Positions 38,217 through 47,089 of a stretch of 64,000 nucleotides of DNA are shown one piece after another. The DNA is taken from assembly GCF_006376685.1 (NCBI RefSeq), contig NZ_VEWL01000006.1, forward strand, positions 62,001 through 126,000. The letters are read 5' to 3'. Origin of the DNA: Ochrobactrum teleogrylli. Its GTDB lineage: Bacteria; Pseudomonadota; Alphaproteobacteria; Rhizobiales; Rhizobiaceae. The stretch's first letter is position 1, and each line of letters opens with the position of its first letter. Below the pieces are notes generated by a model. The model did not search any database. It saw only the letters and a program-made list of their open reading frames with translations, and had not been told where the DNA came from. The position numbers and the translations under genes are program-made.

Positions 38217-39005
38217 ATGAAGGCAGCTTTATGGAAAGCAGGAGTGATAACCCTTTCTGTCGTGCTGTTTTCTGTCACGCTGACCTGGACTGCTGCCGCC
38301 CTGTCTGGTGAAAGACCTGGGATTGTGGCGCTGGCGCTCAGCTCTGGAATTCCCTTTGCCACGGCTTTTCCGTCACTCGCTTATATTTTCCGGCAGCATA
38401 ACAGGCTGAAAGACGCCTATACCCAGCTTGAGAAAGCGCATGTTGAATTGCAGGCGCGCGCGCGCGTCGATCACATGACGGGATTGCTCAATCGCGAAGC
38501 GCTTTTCGACGCCATGAAAGTCAGCCGGTCGCGTATTGAAACAGGTGTACTGATGGTGATCGATGCCGACCACTTCAAAGCCATCAACGATACGTTCGGC
38601 CACAGCGCCGGCGACCGTGCTTTAAAGCTGATTGCTTTTGCCCTGCAAAACGTGACGCGTAAAGGCGATCTGGTCGGGCGCATCGGCGGCGAGGAATTCT
38701 GCGTCTTCCTGCCGGGCGCGAGCAGCGAAACCGGCGTGCGCGTAGCGCAGCGCATCCGTACGGAAGTGGAAGGCACGCCCTTTCACTCGACCGAATATCA
38801 GGTCTATCCGCTGACGATCAGCATCGGCGTGGCTTCCGCTCCAAAAACCGAAACCAATTCGCAAGTGATGAGCCGCGCCGACCGCTGCCTGTATATGGCC
38901 AAGCAACGCGGACGCAATTGCGTGGTGCTGGATGAAGAAAGCGCTCGACTGGCGAGCGCTTCAGTTGTCTCTATCAACAGTGGTCGCGAAATAGCGCGCA
39001 GCTGA
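38217..39005 (+). CDS. Membrane-bound diguanylate cyclase
   Basis: This protein makes cyclic di-GMP. The 262 residues start with two transmembrane helices (about 7-28 and 36-58) and a short coiled linker. A GGDEF domain follows with active-site GGEEF. An RxxD inhibitory site (RKGD) stands five residues upstream, so product feedback is expected. No sensory domain other than the membrane segment is present. Confidence 0.93.
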   Translation: MKAALWKAGVITLSVVLFSVTLTWTAAALSGERPGIVALALSSGIPFATAFPSLAYIFRQHNRLKDAYTQLEKAHVELQARARVDHMTGLLNREALFDAMKVSRSRIETGVLMVIDADHFKAINDTFGHSAGDRALKLIAFALQNVTRKGDLVGRIGGEEFCVFLPGASSETGVRVAQRIRTEVEGTPFHSTEYQVYPLTISIGVASAPKTETNSQVMSRADRCLYMAKQRGRNCVVLDEESARLASASVVSINSGREIARS

Positions 39006-39016
39006 TATTCGGTGAG

Positions 39017-39541
39017 CTATTCAACCCAAGGGATAACTTCTTCCTCCGACCAGCCGACCGGAACAAAACCCATCTTCTGATAGAGCTGCAAAGCGCGCGG
39101 GCTGTCGAGCGTATTGGTATGGATCGCAATTTTCTGCGGCCCGTGCGCCCAGGCCGCCGAGATTGCTTCACTGAGAAAGAACTTGCCAAGCCCCCGCCCC
39201 TGAAAATCGGGTATCAGGCCAAAATAGAGGATTTCTGCCGTTTCCGGCATGGCTGTCAGATCGAGTTCCACAAAACCGGCTGGATTGCCATCGGCATAAA
39301 GCACGTGAATTTCACTCGTATCGGCGTGGATAATGTCGGCCACTTCCGCATCGCTCTGCAGGCGGCGCATCATCCAGTGATGCTGCCGCCCCACCTGCTC
39401 GTAAAGATAGCGATAGAAATGCACCGGCATGCCGCTCGCCCGCATTATGGCGAGCCGCAAACCAGAGGGAACCGGCACGGAAATCGCCGGTCGCGTCTGC
39501 ATTTCCAGATGCGTAATGCGGGCTTTCAGCTTTTCGACCAT
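39017..39541 (-). CDS. GNAT-family acetyltransferase
   Basis: This 174-residue N-acetyltransferase has the acetyl-CoA pyrophosphate loop in LIPDFQGRGLGKFF (Q/RxxGxG/A) and the C-terminal HTNTLDSPRALQLYQKMGF. The acceptor is unknown. It starts 2 bases after the sseA stop and is the last gene of a four-gene unit that begins with cysteine synthase. Confidence 0.9.
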   Translation of the reverse strand: MVEKLKARITHLEMQTRPAISVPVPSGLRLAIMRASGMPVHFYRYLYEQVGRQHHWMMRRLQSDAEVADIIHADTSEIHVLYADGNPAGFVELDLTAMPETAEILYFGLIPDFQGRGLGKFFLSEAISAAWAHGPQKIAIHTNTLDSPRALQLYQKMGFVPVGWSEEEVIPWVE

Positions 39542-39543
39542 GA

Positions 39544-40398
39544 TCAGTCGGCTTCGCCCGTCACTACCGGGGTATCCTGCCTGCTACCCCATTCGCTCCA
39601 GGAACCGTCATAAAGCCGGTTATCCTTATGGCCGAGCGAGGCCAGCGCCAGCATGATGACCGCCGCCGTGACACCAGAGCCGCAGCTTGTGACGACAGGC
39701 TTGGTGAGATCGACGCCAGCCTTGTCGAAAATTGCGCGCAGACTATCCAGATCCTTCAGCTCGCCGTTCTCCGACAGCGTCCCGACTGGAACATTACGCG
39801 CGCCCGGCATGTGACCAGAGCGCATGCCCGCGCGCGGTTCGGCGTCGCGACCGGTAAAACGTCCGGCAGCGCGTGCATCGGCAATCTGCGAACGGCGCTC
39901 ATCGACGATTTCCCGCATTTCGGCAAAATCGACGACGCCAGCCGGATCGAAAGCAGGCGTGAACAGCGTCGCCGCAATTTTCGTCGGTTCGTCGGTCACA
40001 GGATATCCTGCTGCCTTCCAGCCATCGAAACCGCCATCGAGAACGAAGACGTTTTTAACGCCCATGATGCGGAACATCCACCAGACACGCGGTGCTGCAA
40101 ACATGCCGGGCCCATCATAGACCACCACGGTTTCATCTGCCGTGATGCCCATGGCGCCGACATGCTGCGCGAAGAGTTCGGGCGATGGCAAAGTGTGCGG
40201 CAGGCCGGAATCCTTGTCGGCGATCACGTCCTGATCGAAGAACACTGCGCCCGGAATGTGTGAGGCATTATATTCTTCAAGGCCATTGCGTCCCGCCGCA
40301 GGCAGATACCAGGATGCATCCACAATGGCGATGCCGGGCTTTTTCAGCCGCTCCTTCAACCAGTCGCGCGATACGACAAATGCGCTTTTCTCAACCAT
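39544..40398 (-). CDS. sseA: 3-mercaptopyruvate sulfurtransferase
   Basis: SseA transfers sulfur from 3-mercaptopyruvate to thiols or cyanide. The ATG at 40398 (MVEKSAFVVSRDWL) gives 284 residues in two rhodanese domains. The C-terminal one carries the active loop CGSGVT, the mercaptopyruvate-type signature, rather than the CRxGxR loop of thiosulfate enzymes. It lies 19 bases after alaX. Confidence 0.94.
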   Translation of the reverse strand: MVEKSAFVVSRDWLKERLKKPGIAIVDASWYLPAAGRNGLEEYNASHIPGAVFFDQDVIADKDSGLPHTLPSPELFAQHVGAMGITADETVVVYDGPGMFAAPRVWWMFRIMGVKNVFVLDGGFDGWKAAGYPVTDEPTKIAATLFTPAFDPAGVVDFAEMREIVDERRSQIADARAAGRFTGRDAEPRAGMRSGHMPGARNVPVGTLSENGELKDLDSLRAIFDKAGVDLTKPVVTSCGSGVTAAVIMLALASLGHKDNRLYDGSWSEWGSRQDTPVVTGEAD

Positions 40399-40417
40399 AG
40401 TCAAAACTCCTGTATGC

Positions 40418-41161
40418 TCACGCGTCCGGCAAAGCACCGAAGCGGATACGAAAACGGCGGTTTTCCTTGCCCTTTTTCTCGATCTTGCCGATATGGATTT
40501 CGCCCACTTCCTGCGTTTCGGACACATGGGTGCCGCCGCATGGCTGGGAATCGACTGCGCCATTTTCACCAATGGCGACAAGCCGGATACGTCCGAGCCC
40601 GACAGGCGGACGGACATTCTTCGATTTCACAATATCGGGGTTGGCGAGAAATTCTTCATCGCTGATCCAGTTGATCGAAACTGGATCATTGGCCTTGACC
40701 AGTTCCATGATCTTTTCGGTCACGAATTCCTTCGTGTAGGTCGGATCGGGCAGATCGAAATCGACACGGCTTTCATCCTCGCCCACCGCAGCACCGGTGA
40801 TCGGGAACGGACAGGCGACCGACAACAGATGGCAGGCAGTGTGCATGCGCATCAGCTTATAGCGGCGCGGCCAGTCGATATGCAGGACGAGTGTTTCACC
40901 GACTGTCGGCACGGCCTGACCTTCGCCGGGCACATGGACGATTTCATTCTTGTTTTCGCCGGTAACGGTCGCAGTAATCTCGATCCGCGATCCATCGGCG
41001 CGCTCGAAAAAGCCGATATCCCCCGGCTGTCCGCCGGAGGTGGCATAGAAATTGGTCTGGTCCAGAATAATGCCGCCGGTGTCGGTAATGGCGAGAACCT
41101 TGCCCTCCGCCGTTGAAAGATAGGAATCTTCACGGAAAAGAGCATCGGTCTCATAGGCCAT
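40418..41161 (-). CDS. Alanyl-tRNA editing protein AlaX
   Basis: AlaX is a free-standing editing domain that deacylates Ser-tRNA(Ala) or Gly-tRNA(Ala). The 247 residues show the zinc motif HxxxH (HTACH) and the second pair in CGGTH. An N-terminal barrel has QTNFYATSGGQPGD, as in the AlaRS editing region. It starts 4 bases after the cysteine synthase stop, so mischarged-tRNA clearance is coupled to serine-derived cysteine synthesis. Confidence 0.92.
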   Translation of the reverse strand: MAYETDALFREDSYLSTAEGKVLAITDTGGIILDQTNFYATSGGQPGDIGFFERADGSRIEITATVTGENKNEIVHVPGEGQAVPTVGETLVLHIDWPRRYKLMRMHTACHLLSVACPFPITGAAVGEDESRVDFDLPDPTYTKEFVTEKIMELVKANDPVSINWISDEEFLANPDIVKSKNVRPPVGLGRIRLVAIGENGAVDSQPCGGTHVSETQEVGEIHIGKIEKKGKENRRFRIRFGALPDA

Positions 41162-41165
41162 TGTT

Positions 41166-42203
41166 TTATTCCTCGAACGGTATGTCTATCTCGGTTTTTG
41201 TTTCCAGCCAGCCCGGCACCGGCAGGTTCTTGCCGCGCAGGAAGGATGGATTGAACATTTTCGATTGGTAACGATTACCATAGTCGCAAAGCACCGTCAC
41301 AATTGTGTGGCCCGGACCGAGATCTTTTGCAAGCCGGATCGCACCGGCGATGTTGATGCCAGAAGAACCGCCAAGGCAAAGCCCCTCATTCTCCACGAGA
41401 TCGAACACAACGTCGAGCGCGTCGGCATCCGCAACGCGATAGGAAAAATCAGGTGTGAACCCTTCCAGATTGGCCGTGATACGCCCCTGCCCGATGCCTT
41501 CGGTGATCGAATCGCCCTCGGCTTTCAATTCGCCGGTCGTGTAATAGGAGTAAAGTGCCGCGCCATAAGGATCAGCGAGCGCGATCTTGATGTCGCGATT
41601 GTGTTCCTTCAAACCAATGGCCGTCCCGACGAGCGTACCGCCCGATCCGACCGCCGCCACGAAACCGTCGACCTTGCCATTGGTATCGCGCCAGATCTCC
41701 GGCGCAGTGGTTTCGATATGCGCCTGACGATTGATTGGATTATCGAACTGGTTGGCCCAGATCGCGCCATTCGGTTCGGTTTTGGCCAGCTGCTCTGCCA
41801 GCCGCCCTGACAGTCGTACATAATTGTTGGGATTGCGATAAGGCGCTGCCGGAACTTCGATGAGTTCCGCTCCGAGCAGACGCAGCGCATCCTTCTTTTC
41901 CTGGCTCTGCGTTTCCGGAATGACGATGACCGTGCGATAGCCGAGCGCCTTGGCAACGAGCGTCAGGCCAATGCCGGTATTGCCTGCCGTGCCCTCAACA
42001 ATGACACCGCCGGGGCGAAGCAGGCCGCGCTTTTCGGCGTCACGGATAATGTAGAGCGCCGCGCGGTCCTTGACCGACTGTCCCGGATTGAGGAATTCAG
42101 CCTTGCCGTAAATCTCGCAACCCGTAATTTCGGAAGCCTTCTTGAGACGAATCAATGGCGTGTTACCGATTGCGTCGAGGACCGATTGGAGCATAGCTTC
42201 CAT
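41166..42203 (-). CDS. Cysteine synthase (O-acetylserine sulfhydrylase) family
   Basis: This PLP enzyme makes cysteine from O-acetylserine and sulfide, or belongs to a close relative. PLP Lys45 sits in NPGQSVKDRAA, the substrate loop is EGTAGNTGIG, and the phosphate loop is GSGGT. The 345 residues are longer than CysK because of a C-terminal extension (residues 310-345). Frames starting at 42194 (MLQSVLD) are also possible. It is the first gene of the unit with AlaX, SseA and GNAT. Confidence 0.92.
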   Translation of the reverse strand: MEAMLQSVLDAIGNTPLIRLKKASEITGCEIYGKAEFLNPGQSVKDRAALYIIRDAEKRGLLRPGGVIVEGTAGNTGIGLTLVAKALGYRTVIVIPETQSQEKKDALRLLGAELIEVPAAPYRNPNNYVRLSGRLAEQLAKTEPNGAIWANQFDNPINRQAHIETTAPEIWRDTNGKVDGFVAAVGSGGTLVGTAIGLKEHNRDIKIALADPYGAALYSYYTTGELKAEGDSITEGIGQGRITANLEGFTPDFSYRVADADALDVVFDLVENEGLCLGGSSGINIAGAIRLAKDLGPGHTIVTVLCDYGNRYQSKMFNPSFLRGKNLPVPGWLETKTEIDIPFEE

Positions 42204-42324
42204 CCTTCATCTTGGGCCGAATTGTTTGCCCGGAAAGTATGAGGAACTGCCCTGCCCTTCAAGGAAGGATGGAATAATTTTCCACGCGAACCGGCAAACT
42301 CAATCCACAAAAAGCCATCCCAAA

Positions 42325-42355
42325 AGAAAAAGCCGCCCGAAATGGGCGGCTTTTG
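42325..42355 (-). terminator. Terminator of the DEAD-box helicase gene
   Basis: Stem AAAGCCGCCC/GGGCGGCTTT followed on the minus strand by TTTTTCTTTTGG. It is symmetrical enough to work in both directions. Confidence 0.8.
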
Positions 42356-42377
42356 TAAAAGATGTTCCGAAAGACGG

Positions 42378-43781
42378 TTACGCAGCGCGCTGACCACCGC
42401 CGCCATTGCCTGTGCGGCGCTTGCGGCGGAATGGGCGCTTTGCCTTCGGTGCAGCTTCGCCAGTCGCATTGGCATGGCCACCTGCGGAAGCGTGGTTGCC
42501 CCCACGATGTTCGCCCGGCTTCTGCGCTGGGCGACGATGCTGCTGCGGCGACGGGCCCTTGCGGTGCTGCGTCTTCTGCGGTTTGTCTTCGCCCACAATC
42601 GAAATGCGCGGCGCTGCTGCTGGCGCCGGAGCAAGCTTGACCGGAGCCTCCTTGATCGGAAGCTTGGTGCGGGTCACACGTTCTACTGCACGCAGCTTCG
42701 AATCCTCGGTCGCCTGATCGTACAGGGTGATCGAAGCGCCGCTTGCGCCATTGCGCCCGGTGCGACCGATACGATGCACGTAAGTTTCCGGCTCGTCAGG
42801 AAGGTCGTAGTTGACGACATGGCTGATGCCGGGAACATCAATACCGCGCGCGGCGATGTCGGTCGCAACCAGAATGCGTAAAGTGCCATCGCGGAAACCG
42901 TTCAGCGCGCGCTGGCGGGCATTCTGCGACTTGTTGCCGTGAATGGCCGCAACGTCGAACTTGTCGCGCTCAAGGTGGCGCACAACCGCATCCGCACCAT
43001 GCTTGGTGCGGGTGAAGACGATGACCGAGCGCATGTTCTTGTCGGCCAGCAGAGCGGAAAGAAGACGACGCTTTTCCTTGGTCGGCACAGGATGCACAAC
43101 CTGGGTGATTTCGGCAGCCGTCGTGCCCTGCGGCGCAACTTCCACACGAACCGGATCACGAAGCAGGCTACCCGCAAGCGCCGCGATTTCCTTCGGCATG
43201 GTGGCCGAGAAAAGCGCAGTCTGACGGTCGGCATGGGTTGCCTTGGCAATACGCTTCACATCGTTGATGAAGCCCATATCGAGCATGCGATCGGCTTCAT
43301 CGAGCACCAGCCAGCGGGTCTGCGAAAGGTCAACCAGACCTTCGCGCATCAGATCCGTCAGACGGCCCGGCGTTGCGATCAGCACGTCAATGCCGGGCGC
43401 GATACGCTTGATCTGCGTCAGCTTCGATACGCCACCGAGCACGAGCGCAGTCGAGATATGCGCACTCTTGGAAACATTGCGGATCGTCTGTTCAATCTGG
43501 ACTGCCAGCTCGCGGGTCGGTGCGAGGACAAGCGCACGCGCCGTCTTCGGGCGGCGCTTATCGCCCAGACCGATGATCTTTTGCAGGATCGGCAGGCTGA
43601 AAGCCGCGGTCTTGCCCGAGCCGGTCTGCGCAATGCCGAGAATGTCCTTGCCTTCCAACTGCGGCGGGATGGCCTGCGTCTGGATCGGCTTCGGTTCGGT
43701 CATGCCAGCAGCTTCGACACCTTTAAGCAAAACGCCGGTGACGCCAAGAGCGGCAAAGCCGCTCGTATTTTCATTTGTCAA
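42378..43781 (-). CDS. rhlE: DEAD-box RNA helicase, RhlE type
   Basis: This ATP-dependent RNA helicase may act in ribosome assembly or cold adaptation. The open frame runs from 43925, but the TTG at 43781 behind AAAGAGA matches the family start (TNENTSGFAALGV) and gives 467 residues. The Q-motif, AQTGSGKT, PTREL, VLDEADRML, FSATMP and HRIGRTGR are all present. The last 90 residues are a basic, disordered tail rich in His, Gly, Arg and Pro, likely to bind RNA. Confidence 0.92.
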   Translation of the reverse strand: MTNENTSGFAALGVTGVLLKGVEAAGMTEPKPIQTQAIPPQLEGKDILGIAQTGSGKTAAFSLPILQKIIGLGDKRRPKTARALVLAPTRELAVQIEQTIRNVSKSAHISTALVLGGVSKLTQIKRIAPGIDVLIATPGRLTDLMREGLVDLSQTRWLVLDEADRMLDMGFINDVKRIAKATHADRQTALFSATMPKEIAALAGSLLRDPVRVEVAPQGTTAAEITQVVHPVPTKEKRRLLSALLADKNMRSVIVFTRTKHGADAVVRHLERDKFDVAAIHGNKSQNARQRALNGFRDGTLRILVATDIAARGIDVPGISHVVNYDLPDEPETYVHRIGRTGRNGASGASITLYDQATEDSKLRAVERVTRTKLPIKEAPVKLAPAPAAAPRISIVGEDKPQKTQHRKGPSPQQHRRPAQKPGEHRGGNHASAGGHANATGEAAPKAKRPFRRKRRTGNGGGGQRAA

Positions 43782-44229
43782 TTCAATCTCTTTCGGCGGC
43801 ACCGCACATCTGCGGTCCGCTTTCAATGCCGGGAAAGCGCAACTTGCCCGAGCCAAATCTGTTTTTATGATAACGACGGGACGCCGGGAAAACCCCTGGC
43901 GACTTGCGCAGCCGTGCCCGAGCAAATCTCAGGTCCCCTCCGTTTCCAGACCATTCCGGAAGACAAAGGTGTGACGCAACAAGTCCAATGCCGGGAAAGC
44001 CGACAACTAACGTCGGCCCATGCGCCTGCCGCCCATATGGGGTGGTTTGAGCAAAAAAGCAAATGATTTCGTTTTCGCCTCTGATCCAAAAGCCATCATG
44101 CCGGTCTGCAAATGGCAATTTCTGCGCTTCCGGTGCTCACGTACGTTCAAGTACGCTGCGCTCCGGTTCTCGAAATCACCATTTTCGCCGTGGCCTGTCG
44201 CCTTTTTGATTCAGACGCTTAGCTCCGGT
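43782..44229. other. Intergenic region between helicase and threonine dehydratase
   Basis: It should contain the helicase promoter on the right of 43781. An inverted repeat CGTAC-GTTCAA-GTACG is at 44140-44155 in a segment that resembles dispersed rhizobial repeats. No gene was supported. Confidence 0.4.
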
Positions 44230-45486
44230 TCAAATGATGAAATCAGCCAGAACCTGATTATCCGTAATGTCCTGATAAGCCCAACCGGCTTCACCGAATT
44301 TCTTTTCCAGAAGCTTGAAATTCGCGGCATCCTTCGTTTCGATGCCGATCAGCACCGAGCCGAAATTGCGCGCCGATTTCTTCAGATATTCGAAGCGGGC
44401 AATATCGTCTTCCGGCCCCAGCAGATCGAGGAACGAGCGCAACGCGCCCGGACGCTGCGGGAAGCGGAAAATGAAGTATTTCTTCAGACCTTCAAAGCGA
44501 AGCGCCCTTTCGCGCACATCCGGCAGGCGTTCGAAATCGAAATTGCCGCCAGAAACGACAATCACGATGCGCTTGCCCTTGATTTCGCTTTTCTTGAAAT
44601 CCTTCAGCGCGTCTATGCCCAAAGCGCCCGCTGGCTCCAGCACCACGCCCTCAATATTGAGCATTTCGATGATGGTCGCGCAGAGACGGTTTTCCGGAAC
44701 CGTTATGACAGACTTTGCGTCGAAGCCTTTGAGAAGCTTGAAGTTTTCTTTGCCGATCTCGGCAACCGCCGCCCCGTCAACAAAATTATCGACATGGGCA
44801 AGCTTGATGCGCTTGCCGGCCTCAAGGCTGCCTTTCAGGCTTGCGGCGCCCTTCGGTTCGACAAAGCGAAACGCGGTTTTCCAGCCGAGATCGGAAATAT
44901 ACTGCGTCACACCACCGGAAAGCCCGCCGCCGCCCACCGGCAGCAGAACCAGATCGGGCTTTTGGCCCTCCGGTAGCTGCCTTTCGATTTCCAAAGCGAC
45001 GGTTGCCTGTCCTTCCACGATACCCGGATGGTCGAATGGCGGCACCATGACACCGTTGTTGCTGGCCGCAAATTCCTGCGAAGCGGCATAACAAACGTCG
45101 AAAATATCGCCGACCAGCTTGATTTCAATGAATTCAGCACCGAAAGCGCGGGTCTTGTCGATTTTCTGCTGCGGCGTGGTCACCGGCATGAAAACAACAC
45201 CCTTGCGACCGAAATGGCGGCAAACGAAAGCGAAACCCTGCGCGTGATTGCCTGCCGAAGCGCAGACGAACACCGCGTTCTCATCAGTCGTTTTCACTGC
45301 CTTGGAAATGAAATTGAAAGCGCCGCGAATCTTGTAGGAGCGCACCGGCGTCAGATCTTCGCGCTTCAACCAAATCTCCGCACCATATTTGCGGGAGAGA
45401 TAATCGTTGAGCTGCAATTGTGTCTCGGGGAAAAGCGCACGCATTGCCTTTTCGGCCTGAGCCACGGATTTGACGAAGGCGGTCAT
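44230..45486 (-). CDS. ilvA: Threonine ammonia-lyase (short form)
   Basis: IlvA deaminates threonine to 2-oxobutanoate, the first step toward isoleucine. PLP Lys52 is in SYKIRGA, the substrate loop is ASAGNHAQG, and the PLP-phosphate loop is GGGGLSGG. At 418 residues it has one C-terminal ACT-like regulatory domain (about 335-418), compared with two in E. coli IlvA. Confidence 0.93.
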   Translation of the reverse strand: MTAFVKSVAQAEKAMRALFPETQLQLNDYLSRKYGAEIWLKREDLTPVRSYKIRGAFNFISKAVKTTDENAVFVCASAGNHAQGFAFVCRHFGRKGVVFMPVTTPQQKIDKTRAFGAEFIEIKLVGDIFDVCYAASQEFAASNNGVMVPPFDHPGIVEGQATVALEIERQLPEGQKPDLVLLPVGGGGLSGGVTQYISDLGWKTAFRFVEPKGAASLKGSLEAGKRIKLAHVDNFVDGAAVAEIGKENFKLLKGFDAKSVITVPENRLCATIIEMLNIEGVVLEPAGALGIDALKDFKKSEIKGKRIVIVVSGGNFDFERLPDVRERALRFEGLKKYFIFRFPQRPGALRSFLDLLGPEDDIARFEYLKKSARNFGSVLIGIETKDAANFKLLEKKFGEAGWAYQDITDNQVLADFII

Positions 45487-45569
45487 ACTGAAACTTTCTT
45501 CATTCCTACTCGATAGGGCTTATCGCTATACGGGTTTGCCCATGCAAACAAGGATGAAGGGAAACGTCT

Positions 45570-45851
45570 CTAACCAACGTAATAAATATTGACGATCTTG
45601 CGGTCTCCAAAGACCACCAGCGGACCGTCATTCAAAAGTTCGAACAGAACGGCTTCGTTAATTGGAAGCGGGATCGTTATTTCTTCCAGGTAAAGCGCCT
45701 GCCACGAAACAGACCGTTCCCTCTGTATCTCGCGATGCATCAAACGAAGTGCTGCCTCGGCTTCTGCGCGCTGGTCCTGGCGGAAAAATCCGCCACACCA
45801 ATCCTGAACATGATCATAGGTGATTGTGTAATAGGTTACAGTGTCTGTCAT
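45570..45851 (-). CDS. Conserved small protein of unknown function
   Basis: The ATG at 45851 (MTDTVTYYTITYDHV) gives 93 residues. There is no signal peptide or membrane segment. The sequence has many aromatic residues and reads as a compact alpha/beta fold. I do not recognise a family. It lies upstream of ilvA on the same strand, 83 bases away. Confidence 0.6.
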   Translation of the reverse strand: MTDTVTYYTITYDHVQDWCGGFFRQDQRAEAEAALRLMHREIQRERSVSWQALYLEEITIPLPINEAVLFELLNDGPLVVFGDRKIVNIYYVG

Positions 45852-46323
45852 ACCGGCCACACCCAAAAGCACTCTCGCGGTACGCCCCCGCGTTGTGCCC
45901 TTCGATCTTTGGTGATCAGGGTGTTAGTACACCGTGTTGCCAGCGGCCCCACGACCTTTAGCTTCAGAGAAGCCTGGACATACGTCGCAGGCACCCTGAC
46001 CATAAAGGACGAAGGTTGGGTGTCTTTAGGCGACACCAGCCAAGGTAACAGGGGGTACTAATCCCCGGACCGCCGCGTAGCGGTCCATCCGTAGGCGTAG
46101 ACCATTCCCGGCGGCTTGTCACATCGAAAATTCGGAGGACAACAGGCTTTTGCGGGAATGCCTCGTTATGCGCGAACCGATCAAATCCATGGCCGGGAAA
46201 GCATGTCGATTATACTGCTTTTCTATTTTAGAACATGCAGATATTCGGAAATTCGCTGTTATTGCTGACAAGCTTTCTGTCTTGAAATCATCGCGCAAAT
46301 CATGACATAGAAATCCAGTCGCT
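45852..46323. other. Unexplained hairpin-rich region before tRNA-Leu(UAA)
   Basis: No convincing gene is seen; frames on both strands overlap without good ribosome-binding sites. Two clear hairpins occur, GGTGTC-TTTAGGC-GACACC and GGACCGC-CGCGTA-GCGGTCC. The last 120 bases are AT-rich and hold the tRNA promoter. Confidence 0.4.
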
Positions 46324-46409
46324 GCGGTCGTGGCGAAATTGGTATACGCAACGGACTTAAAATCCGTCGCCTTTTAGGCTTGCGGGTTCAAGTCCCGCCG
46401 ACCGCACCA
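46324..46409 (+). tRNA. tRNA-Leu (anticodon UAA)
   Basis: This 86-base tRNA has GCGGTCG pairing with CGACCGC, an encoded CCA, a long variable arm and the T-loop GTTCAAGTC. The anticodon loop CTTAAAA gives UAA, reading UUA/UUG. Its 3' side borders an accessory AT-rich islet with an FRG-domain gene. Confidence 0.96.
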
Positions 46410-47089
46410 CAGCTTTTTGGAGAATGTTGCATTTAAAACAATTTAATTATTTCAAAGGACCAGCGAAGCACTAACGCCCGTGTCCAACAGCAATATAGTA
46501 AGCAGTGTTATTGTAAAATTTCGGGGTAGAATGTGCCAATGTTGAAAACTTCAACGAGTTGAACAGGCTGTAATAACAGGTGCTGCAAACTCATCGGGAG
46601 TAGAAATACAAGCAGTTTTCAACTAACACGCAGAAGGCTGCCTGTTTTCATTTCATGAGAAGAAAACCCTCGCCTCTGGCGAAGGATTGGAAGAGTTTTA
46701 CGCAGCATAAAAGAAACCTCCGGTTTGAGCCACGAAGTGGTCAAAGACCGGAGGTTACAAAGGAAATTGAAGGATACGCTGCCCCTTTATGTTGCCAATA
46801 AATTAGCACGGAATCGCCAGAACTGCAGCCATCAGTTTTTGTAGCCGCAAGATGCTTCGTCAAGTCCATCGGTTACGATGAACAGGTCGTTAGACGTTAT
46901 ATCCGTGATCAAAAAGGCCGACGAGGCTTCAAGCATGTCGACCTTTTAAGAATTCCCACTACGGCATAACAAAACCACTTCTAGTGGTTCAAACGTAGCA
47001 TCCCAAACCTCCATCTCTTGTGGAGGTCATGACTTCACCATTACGGACAAGTCACCAAATGAAGTGCCGGCGTCTTCTTAACGTATCGT
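46410..47089. other. Gene-poor accessory stretch with five inverted repeats
   Basis: No recognised gene is present. Inverted repeats occur at 46715-46756 (10-bp stem AACCTCCGGT/ACCGGAGGTT plus an inner TTGA/TCAA and CCAC/GTGG stem), 46912-46947, 46973-46989, 47008-47026 and 47032-47065. The second is followed by TTTT and may be a terminator. Confidence 0.55.

Noticed and set aside
46655-46801. 48-codon frame across the first hairpin of the FRG islet
   Set aside because: No ribosome-binding site, and the inverted repeat structure explains the sequence better than coding.
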